Below, piece after piece: positions 1 to 6,777 of a stretch of 10,253 nucleotides of DNA. The position numbers were made by a program, and so were the translations under genes. Where the stretch lies: contig JALOPO010000058.1 of the NCBI GenBank assembly GCA_025453855.1, forward strand, positions 1 to 10,253. Reading direction: 5' to 3'. The notes under the pieces were generated by a model. It made no database searches and was not told where the DNA came from. It saw only the letters and a list, made by a program, of their open reading frames with translations. Source of the stretch: Gemmatimonadaceae bacterium (GTDB taxonomy: Bacteria; Gemmatimonadota; Gemmatimonadetes; Gemmatimonadales; Gemmatimonadaceae). The first letter of the stretch is position 1; each line of letters opens with the position of its first letter.

Positions 1-2
1 CG

Positions 3-56
3 AGCCTTGCAACTGGACTCGTCATGCTGCTCGGGGCACTCGGGCGTACGCGATGA
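3..56 (+). CDS. Possible C-terminal end of an unidentified membrane protein (partial)
   Basis: An open frame enters from the left edge and ends at a TGA at 54-56. It encodes 17 residues, SLATGLVMLLGALGRTR: a hydrophobic stretch followed by a short basic tail, as in the last transmembrane helix of an inner-membrane protein. Nothing identifies the family. If it is real, the gene lies on the same strand and 127 bases ahead of the TonB-dependent receptor, so it could be an iron-uptake partner, but that is inference from position only. Third-position GC is lower than in the rest of the window, which weakens the call. The alternative is plain intergenic sequence. Confidence 0.3.
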   Translation, partial: SLATGLVMLLGALGRTR

Positions 57-121
57 GTGCGGGCACTTCGAGGTGGTGCGCCCCCTGACGCGGCGTCCGC
101 CGACGCCGGACGGCGATCATC

Positions 122-143
122 TGCGATTGCATGTTCATTCGCA
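122..143 (+). promoter_or_regulatory. Fur-box-like palindrome upstream of the TonB-dependent receptor
   Basis: The arms TGCGATTG (122-129) and CATTCGCA (136-143) form an inverted repeat, 7 of 8 bases matching, with a 6-base spacer. The right half (TTCATTCGCAT) resembles the CATTCGCA-type half-sites of Fur operators found before TonB-dependent receptor genes in many Gram-negatives. The site ends about 40 bases before the ATG at 184, a fitting place for an operator over a promoter. Iron-dependent Fur repression is inferred; no convincing -35/-10 pair could be assigned. Confidence 0.4.
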
Positions 144-183
144 TCAACTCCTCGCCGTCACCACCCTCGTACTCCCTCGCAAC

Positions 184-2478
184 ATGCGCAGATCGCTCCG
201 CGGGCCGGGTCTCGTCGCCACGGTCCTCCTTCAGCTGCTCGCGACCGGAGCAGTCGCCGCGCAGGCCACCACCGGGGCGCTCGCAGGTACCGTCACGGCA
301 CCCGATGGCACGCCCGTCGCGAACGTGCGCATCGTCGCCACGCCCGGTGACGCCCGTGCCGTCACCTCGACCGCCGGACGTTACCGCGTCGATGCCCTTC
401 CGGTGGGGCGCGTCGTGGTGTCCTACCGCCGCCTTGGCTTCGCGGCGCGCGTGGACACGGTCGTGATCGCCGCCGGGCAGACCGCTCGCCTCGACGTGCG
501 GCTCGCGCAGGGCACCGTACTGCTCCCCGCACTCAGCGTGCGCAGCGCGAAGCTGACCGTGCCCGCGACGGAGGTACCGCAGGCTGTGGCGACACTCGAT
601 CGCGACCAGCTCGACCTCCTCACGGTTTAGTCGGTGCAGGAGGCGCTTCGCTACGTGCCTGCAGTGCAGTCCGAGCTATCCGGGCGCACCGGCTTCGACG
701 AACTGCAGGTTCGCGGCTTCAACGCGTCTCGCTACCAGTTCAAGGACGGCCTGCGGCTGGACCCCGGCTACCTGCAGCAGCAGGAGCAGTGGGGGTTGGA
801 GTCGATCGAGGTCCTGCGCGGTCCGACGTCGGTGCTGTACGGACAGGTGGCGCCGGGCGGCATCGTCAACTCCGTGAGCAAGCGCGCCGATGGCGGGCGT
901 CACCGGACCATCGGCGTCACCGCCGGCAGCTTCGGCCTCGCGACGGTCTTCGCCGATCTTGGCGATCGCCTCGATGACGACGGCCGCTGGTCGGTGCGAC
1001 TCCCGCTCCTCGCCATGCGGCGCGACGACTACCAGGATGCGGTGGGGGCCAGCCGCGTCTTCGTGGCCCCCTCGCTCGCCTGGCAGCCCTCCGAACGCAC
1101 GCAGCTCACCCTGCTGGGGGTGTTCCAGCGCGACGCGTACGACCGCACGCAGCCGCTCCCGGTTGCGGGGACCATTGCGCCCAACCCCAACGGCGAGATT
1201 CCGTCACGTCGCTTCCTCGGCGAGCCGGCGCTGCCGCAACTCGAGACCGATCAGCTGCAGCTCGGCTACCTCGTGTCGCATCGTCTGTCGCGCGCGCTCA
1301 GCGCGCGGCAGTCGGTGCGCTACATGCGATACACCGTCGACGGACCGATCACGCAGGTGAACCGCGGCGGCTCCACCGATCGGGGGAGCGCCCGACGCTA
1401 CTTCGTCTACGATGGTGCTCCCGAGCTCTGGTCGATCGACAACCAGGTCGAGGCCACGGCCGGTACGGCCGCCATCGAGCATCGGCTCCTCGCGGGGCTC
1501 GACTACCAGCGTGCCGATGACGAGAACGGCGGCGATCTGTTCGGGCTGCAGCCGATCGACGTGTTCAGGCCCGTCTACGGATCGCCCATCGAGGCGCGCG
1601 GCCCCTTCTTCCGCAGTCGGACCGCGCTGCGCCAGCTGGGCGTCTACACGCAGTATCGCGCGCGCATCGCGGAACGCCTCGTCGCCACGGCCGGGGCGCG
1701 GCGGAGCGCGACGCGAACCCAGTCCACCGACGTGGCCAGCGGAGCCACCAGTCGGCAGGACGACGACGCGACCACCCTGAGCGGCGCGCTGCTCTGGATC
1801 GCCCCCTGGCGCGTGACACCGTACGTGAGCTACGCCGAGTCGTTCGAGCCGCAGGTCGGCAACGATCCGCTGCCGGGTGGGGTGCAGCCGCCACCATCGG
1901 CCGGGCGCCAGGTGGAGTTCGGCGCCACCTGGACCGCGCCCTCCGGCGCGCACGATGTCCGCCTCGCCGTGTTCGATCTGCGCCAGAGCGACATCGTCAA
2001 CGGCGATCCCGACAACCCCGGCTTCAGCGTCCTCATCGGGGCGCAGCGGCATCGTGGCGCCGAGGTGGAAGCGCGCAGCGCCGTCGCGAATGTGGTGCGG
2101 CTCTCGGCCTCGGCCGCCTACCTCGATGCGCGGATCACGAGAAGCCTGAACGGCGATCAGGGGCTCGTCCCGCTCAATGTGCCACGATGGTCGACAGCAC
2201 TCGTTGCCCGTCTCGACGGCGCGAGCCTCGGGCTGCGCGGCAGTGATGCACACGTGGCACTGCGTCAGGCGAGCACGCGTCGCGCCACCGGAGACGGGCG
2301 GTCGTTGCCCGCGTTCACCCTCGTCGACATCGGCGCGCGCCATCGGCTCGGCGCGCTCACCGCGGCGTTGAACCTCAAGAACGTCTTCGATCGACGCTGG
2401 TTCGCGGGCGCCGTCGGGAATGGCGTGGTCGTCGGCGAAGGACGCGCCCTGCAGGTGACGCTCCGCAGCGACTTCTGA
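184..2478 (+). pseudogene. TonB-dependent siderophore receptor, interrupted by an in-frame amber stop
   Basis: This is an outer-membrane, energy-coupled receptor of the FhuA/FoxA type, which imports ferric siderophores with TonB-ExbB-ExbD. The ATG at 184 opens a signal peptide (MRRSLRG, then a hydrophobic core, ending near GAVAAQA at residue 28). A carboxypeptidase-regulatory-like beta-sandwich follows at about residues 31-108, with GTVTAPDGTPVANVRI and the GRYRVDALPVG turn. The TonB-box/plug entry (PATEVPQAVATLDRDQ) starts near residue 128. Codon 149 (628-630) is TAG. Reading continues in the same frame with SVQEALRYVPAV, LQVRGFN, EVLRGPTSVLYGQVAPGG, and a long beta-barrel ending in the terminal aromatic motif TLRSDF. 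Apart from the TAG, 764 codons are open. The part from a GTG at 634 has no signal peptide or TonB box and would not be exported as a receptor on its own. It is either a recent pseudogene, a sequencing error, or a gene read by amber suppression. The family assignment is secure; the substrate is not known. Confidence 0.85.
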
Positions 2479-2503
2479 TCCGGCCACGGCGGATGGCGAG
2501 AGG

Positions 2504-2539
2504 TGCGCGGCCACCCGAAACCTCGGGCACCGCGCATTT
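2504..2539. terminator. Hairpin between convergent genes, probable bidirectional terminator
   Basis: The outer arms TGCGCGG (2504-2510) and CCGCGCA (2530-2536) and the inner arms CCCGA (2514-2518) and TCGGG (2523-2527) form a two-part stem with an AACC loop and a small internal bulge. The stem is followed by ATTT on the + strand. It sits 25 bases past the receptor stop and 28 bases past the end of the zinc-ribbon gene on the opposite strand, where a shared terminator is expected. The T-run is very short, so termination efficiency is uncertain. Confidence 0.55.
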
Positions 2540-2567
2540 CGCCACCGCCACGCCCCCCGCCTGGAGC

Positions 2568-3119
2568 TTACGCCGCCAGCGCGTGCCCGCAGTTCGTGCA
2601 GAAATGCGCACCGGCCGCATCCACCGGCGCGCCGCACGCCTCGCACGTGCCGGGGAGATAGCGCCCGCATTCCGAGCAGTAGAGCGCATCGGGCTCGGGG
2701 CGCGCGCCATGCACGGCGCACGTGCGCTGCGCCGGCTTGTACTTGGCGACGATCCGTTCGGCGAGGTCACCCGCCGCTCCCGGCGATGACGGCGCCGCCG
2801 GCACGGCGGGCGCGGCCCCCGCCTCGCGTGCCCGCAGCTCGACCAGCGCCGCCTCCGTGTACTGCCGCTTGAGCGTGGTGTAGTCGCTCTCGCTCAGCTT
2901 CTCGGTCGCGCGATCGAACTCGATCTCGCGCAGCGCGTCGATCGCGCTCGCCTCCACCACGTCGTCCGGGTGCGCGGCGTCGCGGGCCCGCGCCCGCGGG
3001 GCCGCCGTCTCACCCTGCTCGGCGCGGAAGACCGGGGCCAGCACGAGCGCCAGCGCCACCAGCGCGAGGACGATCCCGACCAGGAGCGGCACCTGCGAGG
3101 CGTCGAGGAGCGCGCCCAT
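2568..3119 (-). CDS. CcmI-like membrane protein with C-terminal zinc ribbons
   Basis: This 183-residue protein has one N-terminal membrane helix (about residues 10-31) followed by a basic segment, so the remainder is probably cytoplasmic. Residues 60-90 (ALREIEFDRATEKLSESDY and after) match the cytoplasmic loop of CcmI, the subunit that works with CcmF-CcmH in presenting apocytochrome c for heme attachment. CcmI normally continues into a second helix and a periplasmic TPR domain; both are absent. Instead an Ala/Pro linker leads to Cys pairs at C148/C151, C159/C162 and C174/C177, typical of zinc-ribbon folds, with an additional C134. The ATG at 3119 shares its A with the TGA of the upstream ccmH-like gene (TGATG), so translation is probably coupled, and it is the last gene of the cluster. 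A role in cytochrome c maturation follows from the context and the CcmI-like segment. The job of the zinc ribbons is unknown. Confidence 0.75.
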   Translation of the reverse strand: MGALLDASQVPLLVGIVLALVALALVLAPVFRAEQGETAAPRARARDAAHPDDVVEASAIDALREIEFDRATEKLSESDYTTLKRQYTEAALVELRAREAGAAPAVPAAPSSPGAAGDLAERIVAKYKPAQRTCAVHGARPEPDALYCSECGRYLPGTCEACGAPVDAAGAHFCTNCGHALAA

Positions 3120-3814
3120 CAGCGCCCGTCGTCCTTGAGCGCCATCTCGAGCCGACGGAGCTCGTCGTCGCTCGCCTCGACACCTTCCACGCGCAGCGGA
3201 CGGACGTTCGCGTCGCGCACCACCGGTGCCGGTGCGGTCGCGGCATTCGTGCGCCAGCGCCGCAGCATGCCGTAGAGCACCACCGCCCCGGTGCCGAGCG
3301 TCGCGAACGGCACCAGGTAGCCGGCCACGTTGAAGCCCTCGGCCTTGGGCGCCATCAGCAGCCGGTCGCCGTAGACCTCCTGGAAGGCGGCGATGATCTC
3401 GTCACCCGTGTAGCCGCCCTCGATCATGCGCACGACGTCCTTGTGCATGGCGGGGCTGATGCCGCAGGTGAAGTCGGTGGTGCGGCAGGTGAAGACGTCG
3501 AGCTGGCAGGGGCAGGCGCACTTCATCCCCTTCTCCATCACGTCGCGCTCGGCGTCGGTCATCTGCCGCACCGCGTTCGGCTTCGGCGGGCGCACCACCG
3601 GCTTGTAGGCACTCTGGTCCATCTCGACGTTCGCCGCGCCGGTGGGCCCCTGCGGCGGCTGCTCGTCCTGCGCGGCGAGCGCCGGCGCGACCAGCATCGC
3701 CGCGGCCGTCACCCCGACGGTGCGCAGGAAGTCGCGTCGGCCCGCGACGCGCTCGCGCAGCAGCACGTCGTGCCGCAGCGTGCGCACGCCCTGTCCCCCG
3801 CCGTGCGCGCTCAC
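3119..3814 (-). CDS. ccmH: CcmH-like cytochrome c maturation protein with CxCxC motif
   Basis: CcmH is a membrane-anchored, periplasm-facing thiol protein that keeps the apocytochrome c CxxCH cysteines reduced for heme attachment by CcmF. The GTG at 3814-3812 overlaps the ccmF TGA (GTGA), giving 231 residues. An in-frame GTG sixteen codons later is an alternative. GRRDFLR (residues 25-31), a hydrophobic stretch and APALAAQD make a Tat-type signal. The CcmH fold is recognised by KCACPCQLDVFTC (residues 98-110) followed by SPAMHKDVVRMIEGGYTGDE, then AAFQEVYGDRLLMAPKAEG, like the family's MLAEGKSDEEI / YGEFVLYRP region. A membrane helix lies at about 163-183, followed by a cytoplasmic tail. The motif is unusual: classical CcmH has LRCxxCQ, whereas here there are Cys at 99, 101 and 103 plus 110 and 117. 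Whether it does the classical CcmH reduction is inferred from the fold and its location between ccmF and the CcmI-like gene. Confidence 0.82.
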   Translation of the reverse strand: MSAHGGGQGVRTLRHDVLLRERVAGRRDFLRTVGVTAAAMLVAPALAAQDEQPPQGPTGAANVEMDQSAYKPVVRPPKPNAVRQMTDAERDVMEKGMKCACPCQLDVFTCRTTDFTCGISPAMHKDVVRMIEGGYTGDEIIAAFQEVYGDRLLMAPKAEGFNVAGYLVPFATLGTGAVVLYGMLRRWRTNAATAPAPVVRDANVRPLRVEGVEASDDELRRLEMALKDDGR

Positions 3815-5865
3815 GCGACGCCCGCCGTCTCGCGCGCCGGCGACGCGCCCGCGGCGGCATGCTCCGGCGCGAGCTGCGTCACGTAGCCGCCCTGCCGCGC
3901 GCGCTCCGCCTGCGGCCACATGACGATGATCCCGCCGATCGCCATGATGATCCCGCCGTACCAGACCCACCAGACGAGCGGATTGAACGAGAGGCGCAGC
4001 TCCACCTGGTCAGGCCCCGTCATCCCGGCGAAGACGAGGTAGACGTCCATCATGTGCCCCTCGAGCAGCCCCACCTCGGTGCTCGGCTCGAAGGTCGGCA
4101 TGCCGCGGCTGTCGACGTGCTGCCGCTTCTCGCTCTTGAGCACGCCCGGGAGCCGCGTGCCGTCCCTCGTCATCACCAGCCCCACCGCCGTCACCTGCCG
4201 GTTGAGCCGCTCGTACTGGCTCACCCCCTGGCTGGTGAAGCTCCACTCGTGGCCGAACGGATCACGCGCGCGGAAGACCTGCCCCGTGCGGAGCGTGATG
4301 TCGTACTCCTGCTTGAACGCGTAGCCGGCGAAGGCGGCGAAGATCATCGCCACGCCGAGGTGCACGATGTAGCCGCCGTAGCGACGCCGGTTGCGTGTCA
4401 CCAGGCGCACCGCGGCCAGCGCCGGGTTCTCGCCGTGCATGCGACGACGCGCGCCGATCCCCTTCCAGAACTCCTGGCCGATCGTCCCCACCACGAAGCC
4501 CGACAGCCCGTAGGCGACGAGCGCGGTGAAATGCCGCATGCCGAGCAGCAGGAGCACCGCCACCGTCCCCGTGCCGACGAGCAGCGGCACCGTGAACTGC
4601 CGCTGCAGGTTCTGCACGCTCGCCCGGCGCCACGCGATCAGCGGCCCGATCCCGGTGAGCGCGAGCAGGCCAAGGCCGAGCGGCACGTTCACCGTGTTGA
4701 AGAAGGGGGGACCGACCGTGATCTTCGACCCGCGCACCCACTCGCTGAGGATCGGGAAGAGCGTCCCCCAGAGCACCGAGAAGGCGATCCCGACGAGCAC
4801 CAGGTTGTTGTAGAGGAAGGCGGCCTCGCGGCTCACCATGCTCTCCAGCTCGGCCTTCGCTTCCATGTCCTTGAGGCGCGTCGAGACGAGGACGACGCTG
4901 ACCACGAAGACGACGCCGAGGAAGGTCGCGAACCAGGTGCCGATCGCCGACTGCGCGAACGAGTGCACGCTCTCGATCACCCCCGAGCGCGTGATGAAGG
5001 TGCCGAGGATCGAGAGGAGGAAGGTGCCGATGACGAGCGACACGTTCCACTTGCGCAGCATCCCCCGCTTCTCCTGGATCATGATGGAGTGCAGGAAGGC
5101 CGTCTGCGTGAGCCAGCTGGTGAGCGGCGCGTTCTCGACCGGATCCCAGGCCCAGTAGCCGCCCCACCCGAGCTCCACGTACGCCCACCACATGCCGAGG
5201 ATCAGGCCGATGGTGAGGAAGAACCACGAGATCAGCGACCAGCGGCGGATCGCCCCCAGCCACTGCGCGTCGAGCTTGCGCGTGACGAGCGCGCCGACCG
5301 CGAAGGCGAACGGGATCGTCGTCCCGACCCAGCCGAGGTAGAGCATCGGCGGGTGGATCGCCATCCCCGGGTTCTGCAGCTGCGGGTTCATCCCGCGCCC
5401 GTCGGGCGGCACCCAGTCGAGGCGCTCGTACGGGTTGCTGGCGAAGCAGATCGTCGCCACGAAGAAGAGGAGCACCACGCCGAGCGTGCCGGTGACCCAC
5501 GGCATCAGCTCGCGGTTGCGCGCCCGGTTGGCGAAGACGCAGGCCGCGCTGAAGATCGCGAGGATCAGCGCCCAGAAGAGCAGCGAGCCGCTCTGCCCCG
5601 CCCAGAAGGCGGTGAAGGTGTAGACCTTCGGCAGGTTGGCGCTCGTGTAGCTCGCCACGAAGCGCAGCGAGAAGTCGTGCGTGAAGAGCGCGGTCCAGAG
5701 GCCGGCGCTCGCGAGGACGACGAAGGCGAGCGTGGCATAGATGCCTCGCTCGCCGCTGGCCACCAGCTCGGCGCGCCGCGTGGCGCCGCCGGCAAAGCTG
5801 ACGGTGGCCGTCCAGGTGGCCATGAGGAGCGCCACCCAGAGCGACAGCTCACCGACGAGGATCAC
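3811..5865 (-). CDS. ccmF: Cytochrome c heme lyase subunit CcmF
   Basis: CcmF takes heme from holo-CcmE in the periplasm and, with CcmH/CcmI, attaches it to apocytochrome c. The GTG start at 5865-5863 overlaps the ccmE TGA in a GTGA and yields a 684-residue protein beginning (V)ILVGELSLWVALL, close to the usual family length of about 650 and beginning directly with a membrane helix. A longer upstream frame inside ccmE is not needed. Many hydrophobic helices are visible. The WWD heme-handling motif WGGYWAWDPVEN is at about 234-245. The four family-conserved histidines are present: H171 (MAIHPPMLYLGW), H259 (AFLHSIM), H301 (VIESVHSFA) and H502 (GYIVHLGV). RSGVIESVH and EKRGMLRKW are also typical. 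The C-terminal tail after the last helix is short and polar. It is co-transcribed with ccmE and the ccmH-like gene. The assignment is secure and the protein looks functional. Confidence 0.96.
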   Translation of the reverse strand: MILVGELSLWVALLMATWTATVSFAGGATRRAELVASGERGIYATLAFVVLASAGLWTALFTHDFSLRFVASYTSANLPKVYTFTAFWAGQSGSLLFWALILAIFSAACVFANRARNRELMPWVTGTLGVVLLFFVATICFASNPYERLDWVPPDGRGMNPQLQNPGMAIHPPMLYLGWVGTTIPFAFAVGALVTRKLDAQWLGAIRRWSLISWFFLTIGLILGMWWAYVELGWGGYWAWDPVENAPLTSWLTQTAFLHSIMIQEKRGMLRKWNVSLVIGTFLLSILGTFITRSGVIESVHSFAQSAIGTWFATFLGVVFVVSVVLVSTRLKDMEAKAELESMVSREAAFLYNNLVLVGIAFSVLWGTLFPILSEWVRGSKITVGPPFFNTVNVPLGLGLLALTGIGPLIAWRRASVQNLQRQFTVPLLVGTGTVAVLLLLGMRHFTALVAYGLSGFVVGTIGQEFWKGIGARRRMHGENPALAAVRLVTRNRRRYGGYIVHLGVAMIFAAFAGYAFKQEYDITLRTGQVFRARDPFGHEWSFTSQGVSQYERLNRQVTAVGLVMTRDGTRLPGVLKSEKRQHVDSRGMPTFEPSTEVGLLEGHMMDVYLVFAGMTGPDQVELRLSFNPLVWWVWYGGIIMAIGGIIVMWPQAERARQGGYVTQLAPEHAAAGASPARETAGVA

Positions 5866-6401
5866 GAGCCGCGCGCCGGTGCGTCGGGAGCGGACGGCGC
5901 CGGCGACATCGGCACGCCATCGGGATGACCGGTGCCGCTCTTCGGGATGCCGGCCGGGTGCCGTGCGCCCGGCGCGTACTGTCCGGGCTGGCCCGGCTTG
6001 CCCGGCGCATTCTCGTAGCGGCTCGCGCACTTGGCGAGCAGCACCGTGGCCTGGAAGGTCCCCTGGTCATCGAGGCGACCCTCGACCACCACGTCCACGC
6101 TGTCGGTGAAGGTGTCGGGGATGATGCCGCGGTAGACGACCGGGTAGATGGTGCCCAGCGAGTCGCGCATGCGGAAGGCGACTTCCTTGCCGCTCGGGTT
6201 GCGCCGGATCGAGCCCGGGACGACGCTCGCACCGACCTTCACGCCGTTCTCGCGGAAGTCGTCGTCGGCCTTCACGCGCGACGCCAGCTCGGTCGGCGTC
6301 AGGTAGTACGTCGCGGTCTCGCTCGTCGTCTTGGCGGCGAGGTAGCTCGCCGTGCTCAGGATGACGAAGCCACCGAGGAGGAACTTGGTGCGCGCCTTCA
6401 T
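5862..6401 (-). CDS. ccmE: Heme chaperone CcmE, cysteine-type (CxxxY)
   Basis: CcmE is a periplasmic, membrane-anchored chaperone that binds heme covalently and passes it to CcmF. The ATG at 6401 begins MKARTKFLLGGFVILSTASY, a single N-terminal anchor helix, and gives 179 residues. An OB-fold-like core follows: ATYYLTPTEL, VGASVVPGSI, EVAFRMRDSLG, YPVVYRGIIPDTF and VVEGRLDDQGTFQATVLLAK are all family signatures. The heme-binding site reads KCASRYEN, so C125 replaces the usual His while Y129 is kept (Cys codon at 6027-6029). This is the CxxxY form known from a variant System I of archaea and some bacteria such as Desulfovibrio. The tail from about 132 to 179 is rich in Pro and Gly with a few His, and is probably disordered. 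No Shine-Dalgarno precedes the ATG. It starts the run of overlapping ccm genes, 58 bases after the small gene upstream. Confidence 0.95.
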   Translation of the reverse strand: MKARTKFLLGGFVILSTASYLAAKTTSETATYYLTPTELASRVKADDDFRENGVKVGASVVPGSIRRNPSGKEVAFRMRDSLGTIYPVVYRGIIPDTFTDSVDVVVEGRLDDQGTFQATVLLAKCASRYENAPGKPGQPGQYAPGARHPAGIPKSGTGHPDGVPMSPAPSAPDAPARGS

Positions 6402-6459
6402 GGGAGGTGCCGGGATGGGTCCGGCCTCGCGGGAGCGGTGCCGGGACTGCGTGGGGGCT

Positions 6460-6777
6460 TCAGCTCGACGACTGGTCCCGCAGCGCCGCATAGCGACGCA
6501 CGCGGGCCATGATGGATTCGAGCTCCGCCTCGGCGCGGGCACGTTCGTCGGTCGTCATCGCTGACGAAGCGCCGTTCAGTTCGCGCACCCGGTCCAGCAT
6601 CTCGTCGATGAGGGCGCGCAGCACGAGATTCGCGCGCCGCTCGCTCCCCTGTTCGGGCGTCGAAATGAGCAGTCCTCCGCCGACGGTCCAGTACCCGGAC
6701 GGGTAGAGCCCCGTTCCACCTGTCGCGAAGGAATATACGCCCATGCATCCCCCCGGCGAATGCGCCGGCCCCGTCAC
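6460..6777 (-). CDS. Small hypothetical protein, coupled to a YfiM-like gene
   Basis: I do not recognise the family. The frame is 105 codons from a GTG at 6777 that overlaps the upstream gene's TGA as GTGA. An ATG at 6744 preceded by a G-rich, Shine-Dalgarno-like run (GGGGGGA) is an equally good start and would give 94 residues. The N-terminal third is rich in Gly and aromatics (FATGGTGLYPSGYWTVGGG). The rest is charged and strongly helical: RALIDEMLDRVRELNG, then TTDERARAEAELESIMARV, suggesting a helical hairpin or short coiled coil. No signal peptide or membrane helix is visible, so it is probably cytoplasmic. It lies between a YfiM-like gene and ccmE on the same strand; a link to cytochrome maturation is not shown by the sequence. 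Confidence 0.6.
   Translation of the reverse strand: MTGPAHSPGGCMGVYSFATGGTGLYPSGYWTVGGGLLISTPEQGSERRANLVLRALIDEMLDRVRELNGASSAMTTDERARAEAELESIMARVRRYAALRDQSSS

Noticed and set aside
7..183. Upstream extension of the receptor frame
   Set aside because: The extension would put about 59 residues before a good signal peptide and would run through the Fur-like site. The ATG at 184 is the sensible start.
628..630. Selenocysteine or pyrrolysine-style programmed recoding at the amber codon
   Set aside because: TAG is not a selenocysteine codon, no stem-loop specific to recoding was apparent after it, and pyrrolysine in a TonB receptor plug has no precedent I know of. Nonsense mutation or error is simpler.
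1204..2721. 505-codon open frame on the - strand
   Set aside because: Antisense to the receptor barrel and running across the terminator hairpin into the zinc-ribbon gene; no domain is visible.
3859..5928. 689-codon open frame on the + strand
   Set aside because: It is exactly antisense to ccmF and its translation is low-complexity, rich in Arg, His, Glu and Asp, as expected of a GC-rich shadow frame. The minus-strand CcmF has clear family motifs.
5866..6030. N-terminal extension of ccmF inside ccmE
   Set aside because: The added residues are Arg/Pro-rich and unlike CcmF; the GTG at 5865 starts right at the first membrane helix and overlaps the ccmE stop.
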